NCBI RefSeq assembly: GCF_003057885.1
Contig: NZ_QAGK01000018.1
Coordinates: 1 to 45,667 of the forward strand
Origin: Oceaniglobus ichthyenteri
GTDB taxonomy: Bacteria > Pseudomonadota > Alphaproteobacteria > Rhodobacterales > Rhodobacteraceae
Reading direction: 5' to 3'
Length of the DNA: 45,667 nt
In this document: positions 7,607 to 17,500 of the stretch, piece after piece
How positions within the stretch are numbered: position 1 is the stretch's first letter
Layout: each line of letters starts with the position of its first letter
Notes under the pieces: generated by a model
The model's database searches: none
What the model saw: only the letters and a program-made list of their open reading frames with translations
What the model was told of the DNA's origin: nothing
Translations under genes and position numbers: made by a program

Positions 7607-8043
7607 TGCTGACACTCGATCTGACCAATGCGCCAAGATGGCACGATCTCGCGCCGGGAGTCCGGGTGCAACTGCGGCCACTGACCACCGCTCTGATGGT
7701 GGCAACGCGCAGTGACCCGGTGGTGGAAAGCCTGCCGGAGGTGGCCAGCGACGAAGAACGCGCGGTGGCCTTCGCCAAGGCGCTGGCGCGGCGGGCGGTG
7801 CTGGCCTGGGAGGGTATCGGGGACGCCGACGGCAATCCCATCGATCCAAGCCCCGTGTCCATCGATGCGCTCCTCGACGTCTGGCCGATCTTCGAGGCGT
7901 TCCAGCTGACCTATGTCTCGAAGGGCTTGCTGCTGGAACAGGAAAAAAACGTCTCCGCGCTCTCGCCGACTGGTCCTTCGGCGGGGGCGAGCGCTACTGC
8001 GAGGGTTGCCAAGAGGTCTGCGCAGACTGCCCGGCGCGGCTGA
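7606..8043 (+). CDS. Tail assembly chaperone, short (zero-frame) product
   Basis: 145 residues. The first ~110 form the conserved part (RWHDLAPGVRVQLRPLTTALM, DEERAVAFAKALARRAVLAWEGIGDADG). After codon 115 a heptanucleotide A AAA AAC allows a -1 shift, so the last ~30 residues (Ser/Ala/Thr-rich) are likely just the zero-frame tail of the short form. In lambda the equivalent proteins G and GT coat the tape measure protein before tube assembly. Here the short form plays the role of G, and the frameshifted form (ending at 8282) the role of GT. Confidence 0.82.
   Translation: MLTLDLTNAPRWHDLAPGVRVQLRPLTTALMVATRSDPVVESLPEVASDEERAVAFAKALARRAVLAWEGIGDADGNPIDPSPVSIDALLDVWPIFEAFQLTYVSKGLLLEQEKNVSALSPTGPSAGASATARVAKRSAQTARRG
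7944..7950 (+). promoter_or_regulatory. Programmed -1 ribosomal frameshift site, A AAA AAC
   Basis: The codons GAA AAA AAC at 7942-7950 contain the canonical X XXY YYZ slippery heptamer in phase. A -1 slip leads into a 110-codon open frame ending at 8282, in exactly the gene where siphophages use such shifts. There is a short purine stretch (CAGGAA) just before it. No downstream pseudoknot was derived. Confidence 0.8.
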
Positions 8044-8282
8044 ACCGACCGCTCACCCATGAGGGCTGGCAGGCCTGGGACCTCGTCGGTCGTCTCGGCG
8101 GGCAACTGCGCGTGCTGCCCGGCGCGGTGATCGGTTGGGACCTGTCGGCGGCACTGTCACTTGGTGATGCCCTCGGCATCCCTCCTCTGGCTATGGCCGA
8201 ACTGCTGCCCGTCATCGAGGCGGTGATGGTCGCCAAACTCAACGAACAGATGGATCAATCCCATGGCGGAAAAACGGGTTAG
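7950..8282 (+). CDS. Tail assembly chaperone, frameshift extension (GT-like C-terminal part)
   Basis: The -1 frame is open from the slippery site to TAG 8280-8282 and adds 110 residues. The extension starts KRLRALADWSFGGGERYCEG and has four cysteines in YCEGC...VCADC, which could bind a metal. It ends with AELLPVIEAVMVAKLNEQMD. There is no good independent start codon or ribosome binding site at its beginning, and it overlaps the tape measure start by 20 bp. Together with the conserved zero-frame part it gives a fusion of about 225 residues. Fusion proteins of this kind link tape measure and tube subunits during tail assembly. Confidence 0.75.
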   Translation, partial: RLRALADWSFGGGERYCEGCQEVCADCPARLNRPLTHEGWQAWDLVGRLGGQLRVLPGAVIGWDLSAALSLGDALGIPPLAMAELLPVIEAVMVAKLNEQMDQSHGGKTG

Positions 8283-10428
8283 CGTCCGCCTCGCGGCGGT
8301 CGGCGGGCGCCAGGTGCGCGCCGAACTGGAAGGTGTCGGCGAGGCCGGGTCGCGCGGCTTCGGGCGGCTCAGCCGGGAGATGGAGGCGGCCAATGCCCGG
8401 ATGGCGGCGTTCTCGCGTCGGGTCAAAGTTGCGGGAGCGGCCGCGGTTGCCGCTGCCACCGCCGCCGGTGTCGCCATGGTGCGCTCCGGGCTGCAAACCG
8501 TGGATGCGCAGGCCAAGCTCGCGGCTTCCCTTGGCACCACGGTGGCCTCGATCCAGGTGCTTGAGCGTGCGGGCGATCTCGCCGGTGTGTCGATGGGTCA
8601 GGTCGAACAGGCGACCGTCCAATTGACGCGGCGGCTCAGCCAGGCCGCCTCCGGCACCGGCCCGGCGGTGGCGGCCCTGCGTCGCCTGCAGCTAACGGCC
8701 GGGGATCTGCAATCTCTGCCACTTGATGCAAGGATCGCGGCGATCCAGCAGGCATTGACGCAATACATCCCGCAAGCCGAGCGTGCCGCCGTCGCTTCAC
8801 AGCTCTTTGGCGACCGCGCCGCTCTGGTGTTCACGCGGATCGACACGGCGACGCTGCGCCAGGCCACCGAAGATGTCCTGGCCTTCGGTGTCGTGGTTTC
8901 CGACCAGGACGCGGCGCAGATCGAACGGACCAATGACGCAATCTCACGGCTCGGGCTGATCTGGCGCGGATTGTCGAACCAACTGGCCGTCGCTGCCGCG
9001 CCAGCGCTGGAGGCCGTCGCCAATGCGATGGCGGCGATTGCCAGCCGCACGGGCCCGCTCGGCATCGCCATCCGCGGCCTGTTCGACAATATCGGCCGTC
9101 TGACTACCTACGCCGCCACCTTTGCAGGCCTCATGGCGGGTCGCTGGGTCGCCGGACTGGCGGCAGCGGCGCTCTCGGTCCGTGGCCTCGCCACCGCGCT
9201 GGTCCTTCTGCGCGGCGCGCTGATCCGCACCGGCATCGGCGCGCTGATCGTCGGGGCAGGCGAGCTGGTCTATCAGTTCACCAAACTGGTGTCCGGCGCC
9301 GGGGGCTTTGGCGCCGCCATGGGATTGATGGGCGACGTGGCCAAGGCGGTCTGGGATGGCATCAAGGCGACTGCCGGGTCCTTCGCGGATGATTTCAGGG
9401 CAATGGGCGCAGATGTGGAGGCGATCTGGACCCGGTTGATGGCCTTTCTGTCGCGCAAATGGGCGGAGTTTCTGGGTCAGATCGGTCCCACCTTCAACGC
9501 CGTCGCCGAAGAGATCGGGGCCGAGACCCGGATCGACTGGTTTGGTGCTCTGTCCCAGGCCTCGATGCTGGAGCATGCGGCCAGCAACGCCGGACATATG
9601 GCGGACCGGTATCGACAGCGCGCCGCGAGCACCCGCGCCGGAGCGTTTGACGGCGTCGGCCCGGCCTTGCAGGCCCTGCGGGATGCCATGTCGGGCGGTG
9701 AAGAGACCGGCAGCGACGCGCTGGAAGAAGCCACAGCTGCGGCCGAACGGTTCGAGGCCGCGCTCGGTGATGCCGGGCTGGCGGCAACGAGGGCCGGAAC
9801 CGCAGCCAAAGCCGCCGCTGGTGCCGCCAAACCCGATACCGAAGCGGCCGTTACCGGCTGGCAGGCGGTCACGGTCGCCCTGTCGGACTATGCCGACAAG
9901 GCGCGCGATATCGGCAAGGATATCGGGCAGGCCCTGGTCAATGCCTTCCAGTCTGCGGAAAACGCCGTCGGGGAGTTCGTGAAGACCGGCAAGCTGAACT
10001 TCCGCGATCTGGTCACCTCGCTGATTGCCGATCTGGCGAAGCTGGCGGCGCGAAAGTTCATCCTTGGCCCGATCGCCAATGCGCTCTCGGGCGCGCTCGG
10101 CGGTGCGGGCGGGATCTTCGCCAACATCCTGCATGCGGGTGGCATGGTCGGTTCCTCCGGCCCATCACGCATGGTTCCGGCGCTGGCCTTCGCCGCCGCA
10201 CCGCGGATGCATTCCGGCGGTGTCGCCGGTCTGCGCCACGACGAGGTGCCTGCAATCCTGCAGCGGGGCGAGCGGGTGCTGTCGCGACGCGAGGCGCAGA
10301 GCTATGGCGGCGGTGGCACTGTCAATGTCACCATCATGGCGCGCGATGCCGAAAGCTTCCGGCAATCCCGCACCCAAGTTGCCGCAGATATCGCCCGCGC
10401 CGTGGCGCTCGGCCGGAGGGGCATGTGA
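8263..10428 (+). CDS. Phage tail tape measure protein
   Basis: 721 residues from ATG 8263. Begins with MAEKRVSVRLAAVGGRQVRAELEGVG, a frequent opening of this family. Long alanine-rich helices follow, then a hydrophobic central region (about residues 270-340, with several potential membrane segments such as GIGALIVGAGELVYQF). The C-terminal part, with ILHAGGMVGSSGP and VPAILQRGERVLSRRE, is a conserved tail-tip motif of lambda-type tape measure proteins. At this length it would set a tail of roughly 100 nm, using the usual ~1.5 angstrom per residue relation. Its stop overlaps the next start (TGATG). Confidence 0.9.
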   Translation: MAEKRVSVRLAAVGGRQVRAELEGVGEAGSRGFGRLSREMEAANARMAAFSRRVKVAGAAAVAAATAAGVAMVRSGLQTVDAQAKLAASLGTTVASIQVLERAGDLAGVSMGQVEQATVQLTRRLSQAASGTGPAVAALRRLQLTAGDLQSLPLDARIAAIQQALTQYIPQAERAAVASQLFGDRAALVFTRIDTATLRQATEDVLAFGVVVSDQDAAQIERTNDAISRLGLIWRGLSNQLAVAAAPALEAVANAMAAIASRTGPLGIAIRGLFDNIGRLTTYAATFAGLMAGRWVAGLAAAALSVRGLATALVLLRGALIRTGIGALIVGAGELVYQFTKLVSGAGGFGAAMGLMGDVAKAVWDGIKATAGSFADDFRAMGADVEAIWTRLMAFLSRKWAEFLGQIGPTFNAVAEEIGAETRIDWFGALSQASMLEHAASNAGHMADRYRQRAASTRAGAFDGVGPALQALRDAMSGGEETGSDALEEATAAAERFEAALGDAGLAATRAGTAAKAAAGAAKPDTEAAVTGWQAVTVALSDYADKARDIGKDIGQALVNAFQSAENAVGEFVKTGKLNFRDLVTSLIADLAKLAARKFILGPIANALSGALGGAGGIFANILHAGGMVGSSGPSRMVPALAFAAAPRMHSGGVAGLRHDEVPAILQRGERVLSRREAQSYGGGGTVNVTIMARDAESFRQSRTQVAADIARAVALGRRGM

Positions 10429-13121
10429 TGTCCTTCCACGAGATCAGGTTTCCCGATGACATCAGTCGTGGCGCACGCGGCGGGCCGGAGCGGCGCACGC
10501 AGATCGTTGAGCTGGCCTCGGGCAGCGAGGAGCGCAACGCCAGTTGGGCCAATTCGCGGCGGCGCTACGATGTCGCTTACGGCATCCGCCGCGCCGACGA
10601 TCTGGCGGCGGTCGTGGCATTTTTCGAGGCGCGGAACGGCTGCCTGCACGGCTTCCGGTTCAAGGACTGGTCGGATTACAAATCCTGTCAGCCCTCGGGA
10701 GCGCCATCGCCCCTCGATCAGGTGATCGGCACCGGCGATGGCACGCAGACCGTGTTTCAACTGCTGAAGAATTACACATCTGGCGCGCAATCCTGGACCC
10801 GCACTATCAGCAAACCCGTAGCGGGGACGGTGACGATTGCCCTTGGAGGCGTCGAAACGGCCACGGGCTGGTCGCTCGACCCCGCGAGTGGCATGGTCAC
10901 GTTCGTCACGCCCCCATTGGCAGGCGTCGCGATCACCGCAGGTTTTGAGTTCGACGTGCCGGTGCGGTTTGACACTGACTTGCTGGATGTCACCCTCGAC
11001 GTCGAACGGCTCGGCTCGATCACCACGATCCCGCTGATCGAACTCCGGATCCCGGTTGCGGTGCGGTTGCCGGAACCCGAGTCGGCAATCTTCACCTGGG
11101 AGGATGTGTTCACCGATCACAGTGCGCGGGCAGGCGGGGCGGATTGGACCGGCTGGGGCACCAGCGCCACGCAGCCGGCCGAGGTGCCGCTGGAGTTTTT
11201 CCTGCGCTCTGTGCTGCCGGAACTGCGGCCGGATGGGGCGGTGCTTGTTCTCGAAAGCCCGACCGGCGCGATGCATCTGCGCGATCGCATGCAACCGCCG
11301 CCGCGCTCCGTGCTGCGCAACTGGACGCTGGATCTGGCCGACACCGTGGTCGAGCGTGGCAAGGACAGCACCTATTGGGGCCAGCTCCATCTCTGGGGCG
11401 ATGTGGTGGAAGCGCCATCGGCCTCGCCACCCTCGGTCGGCGTCGCGGCCGCCATCGGTGACACCCAGCTGACCCTGAAGGATGATGCCGACACGACAAC
11501 CTTCCTCGCCACCGCGGGTCCCGGCTCGATTGCCGTGGTGCGCACCAATGCGACCGCGCCGGATTACCACCCCGCCGAGAGCCGGGAAATCATCTACATT
11601 GAGTCAATCAGCGCGCGCACCTTGACCCTGTCGCGCCCGCTGAGCATCAGCGTGCCGGTCTCCAACCCTCTGGATTATCCCGGCGAGGTCAGTGATCCCT
11701 CGACGGTCACCCTGCTGGTTGGTTCCTTGCTCTCGGCCAACGCGGCGGAGGGCGCGACGCAGATCACGCTGATCGACGCTGGCGGGCTCGCGGTCGGCGA
11801 TTGGGTCTATCTCTCGACCTCCGAGCTTCCGACGCCGATGGGCAATCAGTTTGCCGGTACGCAGGGGGCACTCCTTGATCCTGGGCAGGACTTTGGCGAC
11901 ATCCTGATCAACGAGGAGATCCACCGCATCACGGCAATTTCCGGCAACACGCTGACGCTGGCCGAACCGCTGGGCAAGAACAAGCTGACCTCTTGGAACG
12001 CCGCCTGCGTCAAGATTGACCCGATCGAGAATGCCACAATCAAGGGCGGGCAGTTCCTTGGCCAGGAAGACGGCAGTTCCGCCGAGGCCTGGGAGCATCA
12101 GTACATCTGGGCGCGGTACTGCGTGGGTTGCAGCATCAGCGATGCCGCCTTTGACACCGACCCCGCCCGCGCGCTGTCGCACCGCAGGATCGGCCAGGCG
12201 GTGCGCTCGGACACCGGGGCGGGCAACCTGATCACCCGTCTGACCATCGCCCAAGGCGGCAGCATCGCGGCCGGTGAAGGTTACGGCGTCTCGCTGCGCC
12301 GTGGTGAGCGCAACACCATCGTCTCGCACAGTGACATCGAGAAATGCCGCCACAGCATCGAGCTCTGGAGCACCACGGCGGGCTGCATCGTCGAGCACAA
12401 CACGGTGCGCAACGACAGCTCGTCCAGCCTCGACACCCATGGCAGCTGGAACAAGGGGGTGGTGATCCGCAACAATACGATCTCGAACGACGGGCTGCTG
12501 CTCTCACCGGACCTTGGCGACCGGCCCGATGCAATCCGGATCGGCAACAACAAGTTCTGGCTGGACGAAGATATCCAGGTTCTGAACAACACCGTGACCG
12601 GCTACCGGGGCACTGCGATCAGCATCGTGCCGGGATCGCGCAACGTGACTGTCGACGGGCTGGACTGCGACGACATCGACAGAATTCTGTCGATCGGTCG
12701 CAACAGCCGCCACCCGGGCCTCTATTCCAGTGATATCGTGATCAGAAACGTCACCGCCGATGATGTCCGCGACCGATTGGCAGAGGTCGACAACACCTCT
12801 GACAGCATCCACGTCAAACGCCTGACGCTGGAAGATTGGACCGTGGGCGGCACCGGCCTTGGCACCATCGACGCCGCAGGGATCCTGAACTTCCGGCTGT
12901 TCTGGATCGAGGATCTGGTGCTCGACAATGTCCGGCTCGAAGCCATCCACACCCAGCAATACCACTATGCCTGGCATTTCGAGGACGTGGCGGGGCTGAC
13001 GATGACCGATTGCTTCCAGCAGGGCGGCGAGCGCGGCATCCGGGCGACCCGCACCAGCGGTATTTCCGGCAGCATCACGATCAACAACTTGGAAGCCAAT
13101 ACACCGCATGTCTTCCGCTAG
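10428..13121 (+). CDS. DUF2460 tail protein fused to a right-handed beta-helix domain
   Basis: 897 residues. Residues ~1-215 are a DUF2460 domain (SFHEIRFPDDISRGARGGPERR, RRRYDVAYGIR, FFEARNGCLHGFRFKDWSDYK), the distal tail ring component also known from gene transfer agents, where it is normally a stand-alone protein of ~210 residues. From ~540 to the end the protein has repeated short strands with Asn/Ile ladders (VIRNNTISND, VLNNTVTGYRG), the pattern of NosD/pectate-lyase-like parallel beta-helices of tail spikes. The middle (~215-540) contains strand-rich linker modules. Host surface polysaccharide binding or cleavage is inferred for the helix. The gene ends at a TAG, behind which the same frame stays open for 32 codons, so this product may be truncated. 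Confidence 0.82.
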   Translation: MSFHEIRFPDDISRGARGGPERRTQIVELASGSEERNASWANSRRRYDVAYGIRRADDLAAVVAFFEARNGCLHGFRFKDWSDYKSCQPSGAPSPLDQVIGTGDGTQTVFQLLKNYTSGAQSWTRTISKPVAGTVTIALGGVETATGWSLDPASGMVTFVTPPLAGVAITAGFEFDVPVRFDTDLLDVTLDVERLGSITTIPLIELRIPVAVRLPEPESAIFTWEDVFTDHSARAGGADWTGWGTSATQPAEVPLEFFLRSVLPELRPDGAVLVLESPTGAMHLRDRMQPPPRSVLRNWTLDLADTVVERGKDSTYWGQLHLWGDVVEAPSASPPSVGVAAAIGDTQLTLKDDADTTTFLATAGPGSIAVVRTNATAPDYHPAESREIIYIESISARTLTLSRPLSISVPVSNPLDYPGEVSDPSTVTLLVGSLLSANAAEGATQITLIDAGGLAVGDWVYLSTSELPTPMGNQFAGTQGALLDPGQDFGDILINEEIHRITAISGNTLTLAEPLGKNKLTSWNAACVKIDPIENATIKGGQFLGQEDGSSAEAWEHQYIWARYCVGCSISDAAFDTDPARALSHRRIGQAVRSDTGAGNLITRLTIAQGGSIAAGEGYGVSLRRGERNTIVSHSDIEKCRHSIELWSTTAGCIVEHNTVRNDSSSSLDTHGSWNKGVVIRNNTISNDGLLLSPDLGDRPDAIRIGNNKFWLDEDIQVLNNTVTGYRGTAISIVPGSRNVTVDGLDCDDIDRILSIGRNSRHPGLYSSDIVIRNVTADDVRDRLAEVDNTSDSIHVKRLTLEDWTVGGTGLGTIDAAGILNFRLFWIEDLVLDNVRLEAIHTQQYHYAWHFEDVAGLTMTDCFQQGGERGIRATRTSGISGSITINNLEANTPHVFR

Positions 13122-13220
13122 GTCAGCACCGGCTCCGGCGCGCTGAGCGTCACCCATGATGCCTCTTACACGCCGGTGATCGATGCGGCCGATGTCGCCA
13201 TCACGCTGATCCCGGCCTGA
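13122..13220 (+). other. In-frame continuation behind the TAG of the beta-helix protein
   Basis: Immediately after TAG 13119-13121 the same frame encodes 32 more residues (VSTGSGALSVTHDASYTPVI... ending ITLIPA) before TGA at 13218-13220. The next gene starts 28 bp later. The sequence has the codon bias and strand character of the preceding domain, so it is very likely the original C-terminus, lost by a one-base nonsense change or reached by UAG readthrough. A sequencing error is also possible. Confidence 0.65.
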
Positions 13221-13248
13221 TCCTCATGACCATTCCGGAGCCACGCCA

Positions 13249-14133
13249 ATGAAAGCTCTTTCGCCCGACCTGCAGGCCCACCTCATTGAGGGCACCACGA
13301 CACTTGCCTGGTGCTGGCGGATCCTCCGCGCCGATGGCGTGAGTTTCGGTTTCACCGACCATGATCTGACGCTTCGCTTTGACGGGACCGACTTCGAGCC
13401 GGAAAGCGGGTTGACGGCTTCCGAGGTGCGTTCGGGCTCGGACCTGTCCGTTGATGCGCAGGATGCCGAGGGCGTGCTGACCTCGGACCGGATCACCGAA
13501 ACCGACATCCTCGACGGGTGCTGGGATAATGCCGAGGTCGAGGTCTGGCGGGTGAACTGGGCCGACACCGGCCAGCGGGTTCTGATGCGCCGCGGTGCCA
13601 TCGGCCAGATCCGGCGTGGACGGCTCGCCTTCGTCGCGGAGGTCCGCTCGCTGACCCATACCTTGGGTCAGACAGTGGGGCGGACGTTTCAGGCGACTTG
13701 CGATGCGGCACTCGGGGATGCGCGTTGCTGGGTCGATCTGGAGAACTCCGCGTTCAAGGGCACCGGTGACGTGATCGATCTCCTGCGCGACCGGGCTTTC
13801 ACCGCCTCGGGGCTGGGCGGCTTCGCCTCCGGCTGGTTCACCTTCGGCACGCTCGAATGGACCAATGGCGCGAACGCTGGGCGGCGCACCGAGGTGCTGG
13901 GCCATGACGTGACGGACGGCATCGCCGTGCTGAGCCTGCTCGAAGCGCCGGTGCGGGCCATCGCCGAGGGCGACGCCTTCACCATCCGCGCGGGCTGCGA
14001 CAAGCGCATGGAGACCTGCGGGGCGAAGTTCGCGAACACCGCCAACTTCCGCGGCTTCCCACACATCCCCGGCCAGGACGCCGTACTCCGCTACGCCACC
14101 AAGGACGGTGGGCACGAGGGAGGCGTGCTTTGA
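13249..14133 (+). CDS. DUF2163 tail protein (GTA gp13-like)
   Basis: 294 residues. N-terminal DUF2163 domain (FGFTDHDLTLRFDG, ESGLTASEVRSGSDLSVDAQDAEGVL), and a C-terminal phage BR0599-like part with CDKRMETCGAKFANTANFRGFPHIPGQD and paired cysteines. In gene transfer agents and related phages this protein is part of the tail-tip hub between DUF2460 and the NlpC/P60 peptidase, exactly as here. The ribosome binding site region CGGAGCCACGCCA precedes ATG 13249. Confidence 0.9.
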   Translation: MKALSPDLQAHLIEGTTTLAWCWRILRADGVSFGFTDHDLTLRFDGTDFEPESGLTASEVRSGSDLSVDAQDAEGVLTSDRITETDILDGCWDNAEVEVWRVNWADTGQRVLMRRGAIGQIRRGRLAFVAEVRSLTHTLGQTVGRTFQATCDAALGDARCWVDLENSAFKGTGDVIDLLRDRAFTASGLGGFASGWFTFGTLEWTNGANAGRRTEVLGHDVTDGIAVLSLLEAPVRAIAEGDAFTIRAGCDKRMETCGAKFANTANFRGFPHIPGQDAVLRYATKDGGHEGGVL

Positions 14134-14564
14134 CCTCCGCTGATCCCACCCGCGTCATCGCCGTCGCGCGCTCCTGGCTCGGCACGCCGTATCACGACCA
14201 GGCGAGCCTGCGCGGCGTCGGCTGCGATTGCCTCGGGCTCGCCCGGGGCGTCTGGCGCGAGGTCGTGGGTCCAGAGCCGTTCCCGATCCCGCCATACAGC
14301 CGGGACTGGGGCGAGACCGGGCCGCGCGAGGTTCTGGCGGACGGCGCGCGGCGGATGATGATCGAGGTGTCGCCCGCCGAGGCTGGTCCCGGCGCGCTGG
14401 TGCTCTTCCGCATGACGCCCCGCGCCATCGCCAAGCATGTCGGGATCCTGACCGCGCCCGACAGCTTCCTCCACGCCTACGAGCGGCTCGGCGTGATCGA
14501 GGAACTGCTCACCCCATCCTGGCGGCGGCGCATCGCCTTCGCCTTCCTGTTCCCGCAACGCTGA
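14130..14564 (+). CDS. NlpC/P60 family tail peptidase (GTA gp14-like)
   Basis: 144 residues from a TTG start that overlaps the previous stop (TTGA). Catalytic cysteine in GVGCDCLGLARG (about residue 32-34) and histidine in AKHVGIL (about 111), with the WLGTPY motif near the N-terminus. It likely cleaves peptidoglycan stem peptides during DNA entry or assists tail-tip assembly. It lies between DUF2163 and the giant hub gene as in Rhodobacterales gene transfer agents. Confidence 0.9.
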   Translation: MTSADPTRVIAVARSWLGTPYHDQASLRGVGCDCLGLARGVWREVVGPEPFPIPPYSRDWGETGPREVLADGARRMMIEVSPAEAGPGALVLFRMTPRAIAKHVGILTAPDSFLHAYERLGVIEELLTPSWRRRIAFAFLFPQR

Positions 14565-14573
14565 GATTCAACC

Positions 14574-17500
14574 ATGGCAACGCTTGTCCTCGGCGCGGCC
14601 GGCGCCGCCATTGGCGGCAGCATCGGTGGCGCGATCCTCGGCGTGAGCGCCGCGACCATTGGCGGCTTCATCGGCTCCAGCATCGGCTCGGTCGTCGACA
14701 GCTGGATCATCTCGTCGCTGGCGCCGACGCAGCGCATAGAGGGCGCGCGGCTCGACACGCTGCGCATCACTTCCGCTACCGAGGGCGCGGTGATCCCGCG
14801 GCTCTATGGTCGCATGCGCATGGGCGGCAACATCATCTGGGCGACGGATTTCCGCGAGGAGACGAAGACCACCACCCAAGGGGGCGGCAAGGGCGGCGGG
14901 GGCGGCAAGGTCAAGACCACCGAATATCTCTACTACGCCAGCTTCGCCGTGGCGCTTTGCGAGGGGCCGATCACGGGGATCGGCCGTATCTGGGCCGACG
15001 GCAAGCCGATGGACCTCTCCGGCGTCACCTGGCGCTGGTATCCCGGCGACGAAACACAGACGGCGGACCCGTTCATCGCCGCGAGGATGGGCGCGGCCAA
15101 TACACCCGCCTATCGCGGCACCGCCTATGTGGTCTTCGAGGAGCTGCCGCTCGGCAATTACGGCAACCGCCTGCCGCAGCTGAGTTTCGAGGTTTTTCGC
15201 CCGCTCGCCGATCCCGACACCGCCGAAGGTCTGACCCGCGCCGTCACCATGATCCCGGCCTCGGGCGAATTCGCCTATGCCACGCAGGGCATCCGGAAGG
15301 GTGGCGGGGGAGCGCAGACCGCTGACAATCTTAACGCATTGACCGACACCGCCGACATGGTGGTGGCGCTGGACCGGTTGCAGGCCATGGCGCCGAAGGT
15401 CGAGAGCGTCAGCTTGGTGGTGTCCTGGTTTGGCGATGATCTGCGCGCTGGACACTGCCAGGTCCGGCCGAAAGTCGAACTGGCCGCCAAAAACACGACG
15501 CCACAGACATGGTCGGTCAACGGTGTGAACCGGGCGGCGGCACATCTGGTCAGTCGCGATGGTGAGAATCGTCCGAACTTCGGCGGCACGCCTGCGGATT
15601 TCACGGTGGTGCAGGCGATCCGGGAAATGAAAACCCGAGGGCTGCGCGTCACCTTCTATCCGTTCGTGATGATGGACGTGGCGCCGGGCAACACGCTGCC
15701 CAACCCATATTCGGACAACGCCGCCGAGACCGGCCAGCCCGCGTTCCCGTGGCGCGGGCGGATCACCTGTTCGCCTGCCGCAGGTTTCGCGGGGACCGTG
15801 GACAAGACCGCTACGGCCGCCGCGCAGGTCGCGGCGCTATTCGGCGCGGCCACGCCCGCGAGCTTCAGCGTTTCGGGTCAGTCGGTCTCCTGGACCGGGC
15901 CATCCGGTGACTGGGGTCTGCGGCGCATGGTGTTGCACTACGCCCATCTCTGCGCAGCGGCGGGCGGGGTCGATGCCTTCCTGATCGGCTCGGAGATGCG
16001 TGGGCTGACGACGATTCGCTCGGGTGCCTCCACCTATCCGGCGGTGCAGGCGTATCGGGATCTGCTCGCCGATGTGCGCTCGATCCTCGGATCCGGCACC
16101 AGGATTGGCTATGCGGCTGACTGGTCGGAGTATTTCGGGCACCAGCCGAGCGATGGCAGCGGCGATGTGTTTTTCCACCTCGATCCGCTCTGGGCCGATC
16201 CGGCGATCGATTTTATCGGCATCGACAACTACATGCCGCTCTCCGACTGGCGCGACGGATTTGACCATGCCGATGCGCAGGAGGGCTGGCCCGCGATCTA
16301 TGACCGGGCCTATTTGCAGGGGAACATCTCGGGTGGAGAAGGCTTTGAGTGGTTCTATGCCAGCGCTGCCGACCGCACCGCGCAGGTGCGGACGCCGATC
16401 ACCGACGGCACGGCAGGAAAGCCCTGGGTGTTCCGCAACAAGGATCTGCGCGCCTGGTGGTCGAACCCGCATTATGACCGCCCGGGTGGGGTGGAGAGCG
16501 GCGCGCCGACGGCATGGGTGCCGCAATCAAAACCGATCTGGTTCACCGAGCTTGGCTGCCCCGCCATCGACCGGGGCACCAATCAACCGAATGTCTTCTT
16601 CGACCCGAAGTCGTCGGAGAGCTTCACGCCGCATTTCTCGCGGGGCTGGCGGGATGATGCCATCCAGCGCGCCTATCTCGAGGCGACCTATCTGTTCTGG
16701 AGCACGCAAGCCAACAACCCGGTGTCCAGCGTCTATGGTGGGCGCATGGTCCACGTCTCGGAATGTGCCGCCTGGACCTGGGACGCGCGACCCTATCCGT
16801 ATTTTCCCGAACTCACCGAAGTCTGGGCCGATGGACCGAACTGGCGTCTCGGCCACTGGCTGACCGGGCGGCTTGGCGCGGTATCACTCGCGGCGCTTGT
16901 CCGTCACCTCTGCCTGCGGGCCGGAATGCCGGAGACCCGAATCGACGTTACGGGCCTTTGGGGCGCAGTTGAAGGCTACGCCATCGGCGCGCTGGAAAGC
17001 CCGCGCGCCTCGATCACGACGCTGTCGCGGCATTTCGGCTTCGATGCCGTCGAGACCGAGGGGGTGATCCGGTTTGTCATGCGCGGGCGTGGATCCGTCA
17101 CCACCATCTCACCTGACGATCTTGTTGCCGCTCGCGAAGGCGACGTTCTGGAACTCACCCGCGCGCAGGAAACCGAACTGCCCCAATCGCTGAAGTGGCA
17201 GGTGGCGCGCGCCGATGAGGATTATGACGCCGCACAGGTCGAGGCGCGGCGCATCACCGTGGACACGACGCGGATCGCGTCCGAGTCCTTCCCGATGGCG
17301 GTGCCGCCCGAGGAAGCCGAGCGCCGCTGCCGCCGCGCGCTCATGGAAGCCTGGACCGGGCGAGAGACAGCTGCATTCCGCCTGCCGCCCTCGCGGCTGG
17401 CACTTGATCCGGCCGATGTCGTGACGCTGGCCCATGACGGGCGGCACATTCCGCTGCGGCTGGTCTCCATCGCGGATGCTGAGGCACGCGCGATCGAAGC

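Noticed and set aside
8944-10134. 396-codon minus-strand frame opposite the tape measure gene
   Set aside because: GC-driven antisense frame with no family resemblance.
10302-11570. 422-codon minus-strand frame opposite the DUF2460 fusion gene
   Set aside because: Arg/His/Gly-rich shadow caused by high GC; the sense gene is well supported.
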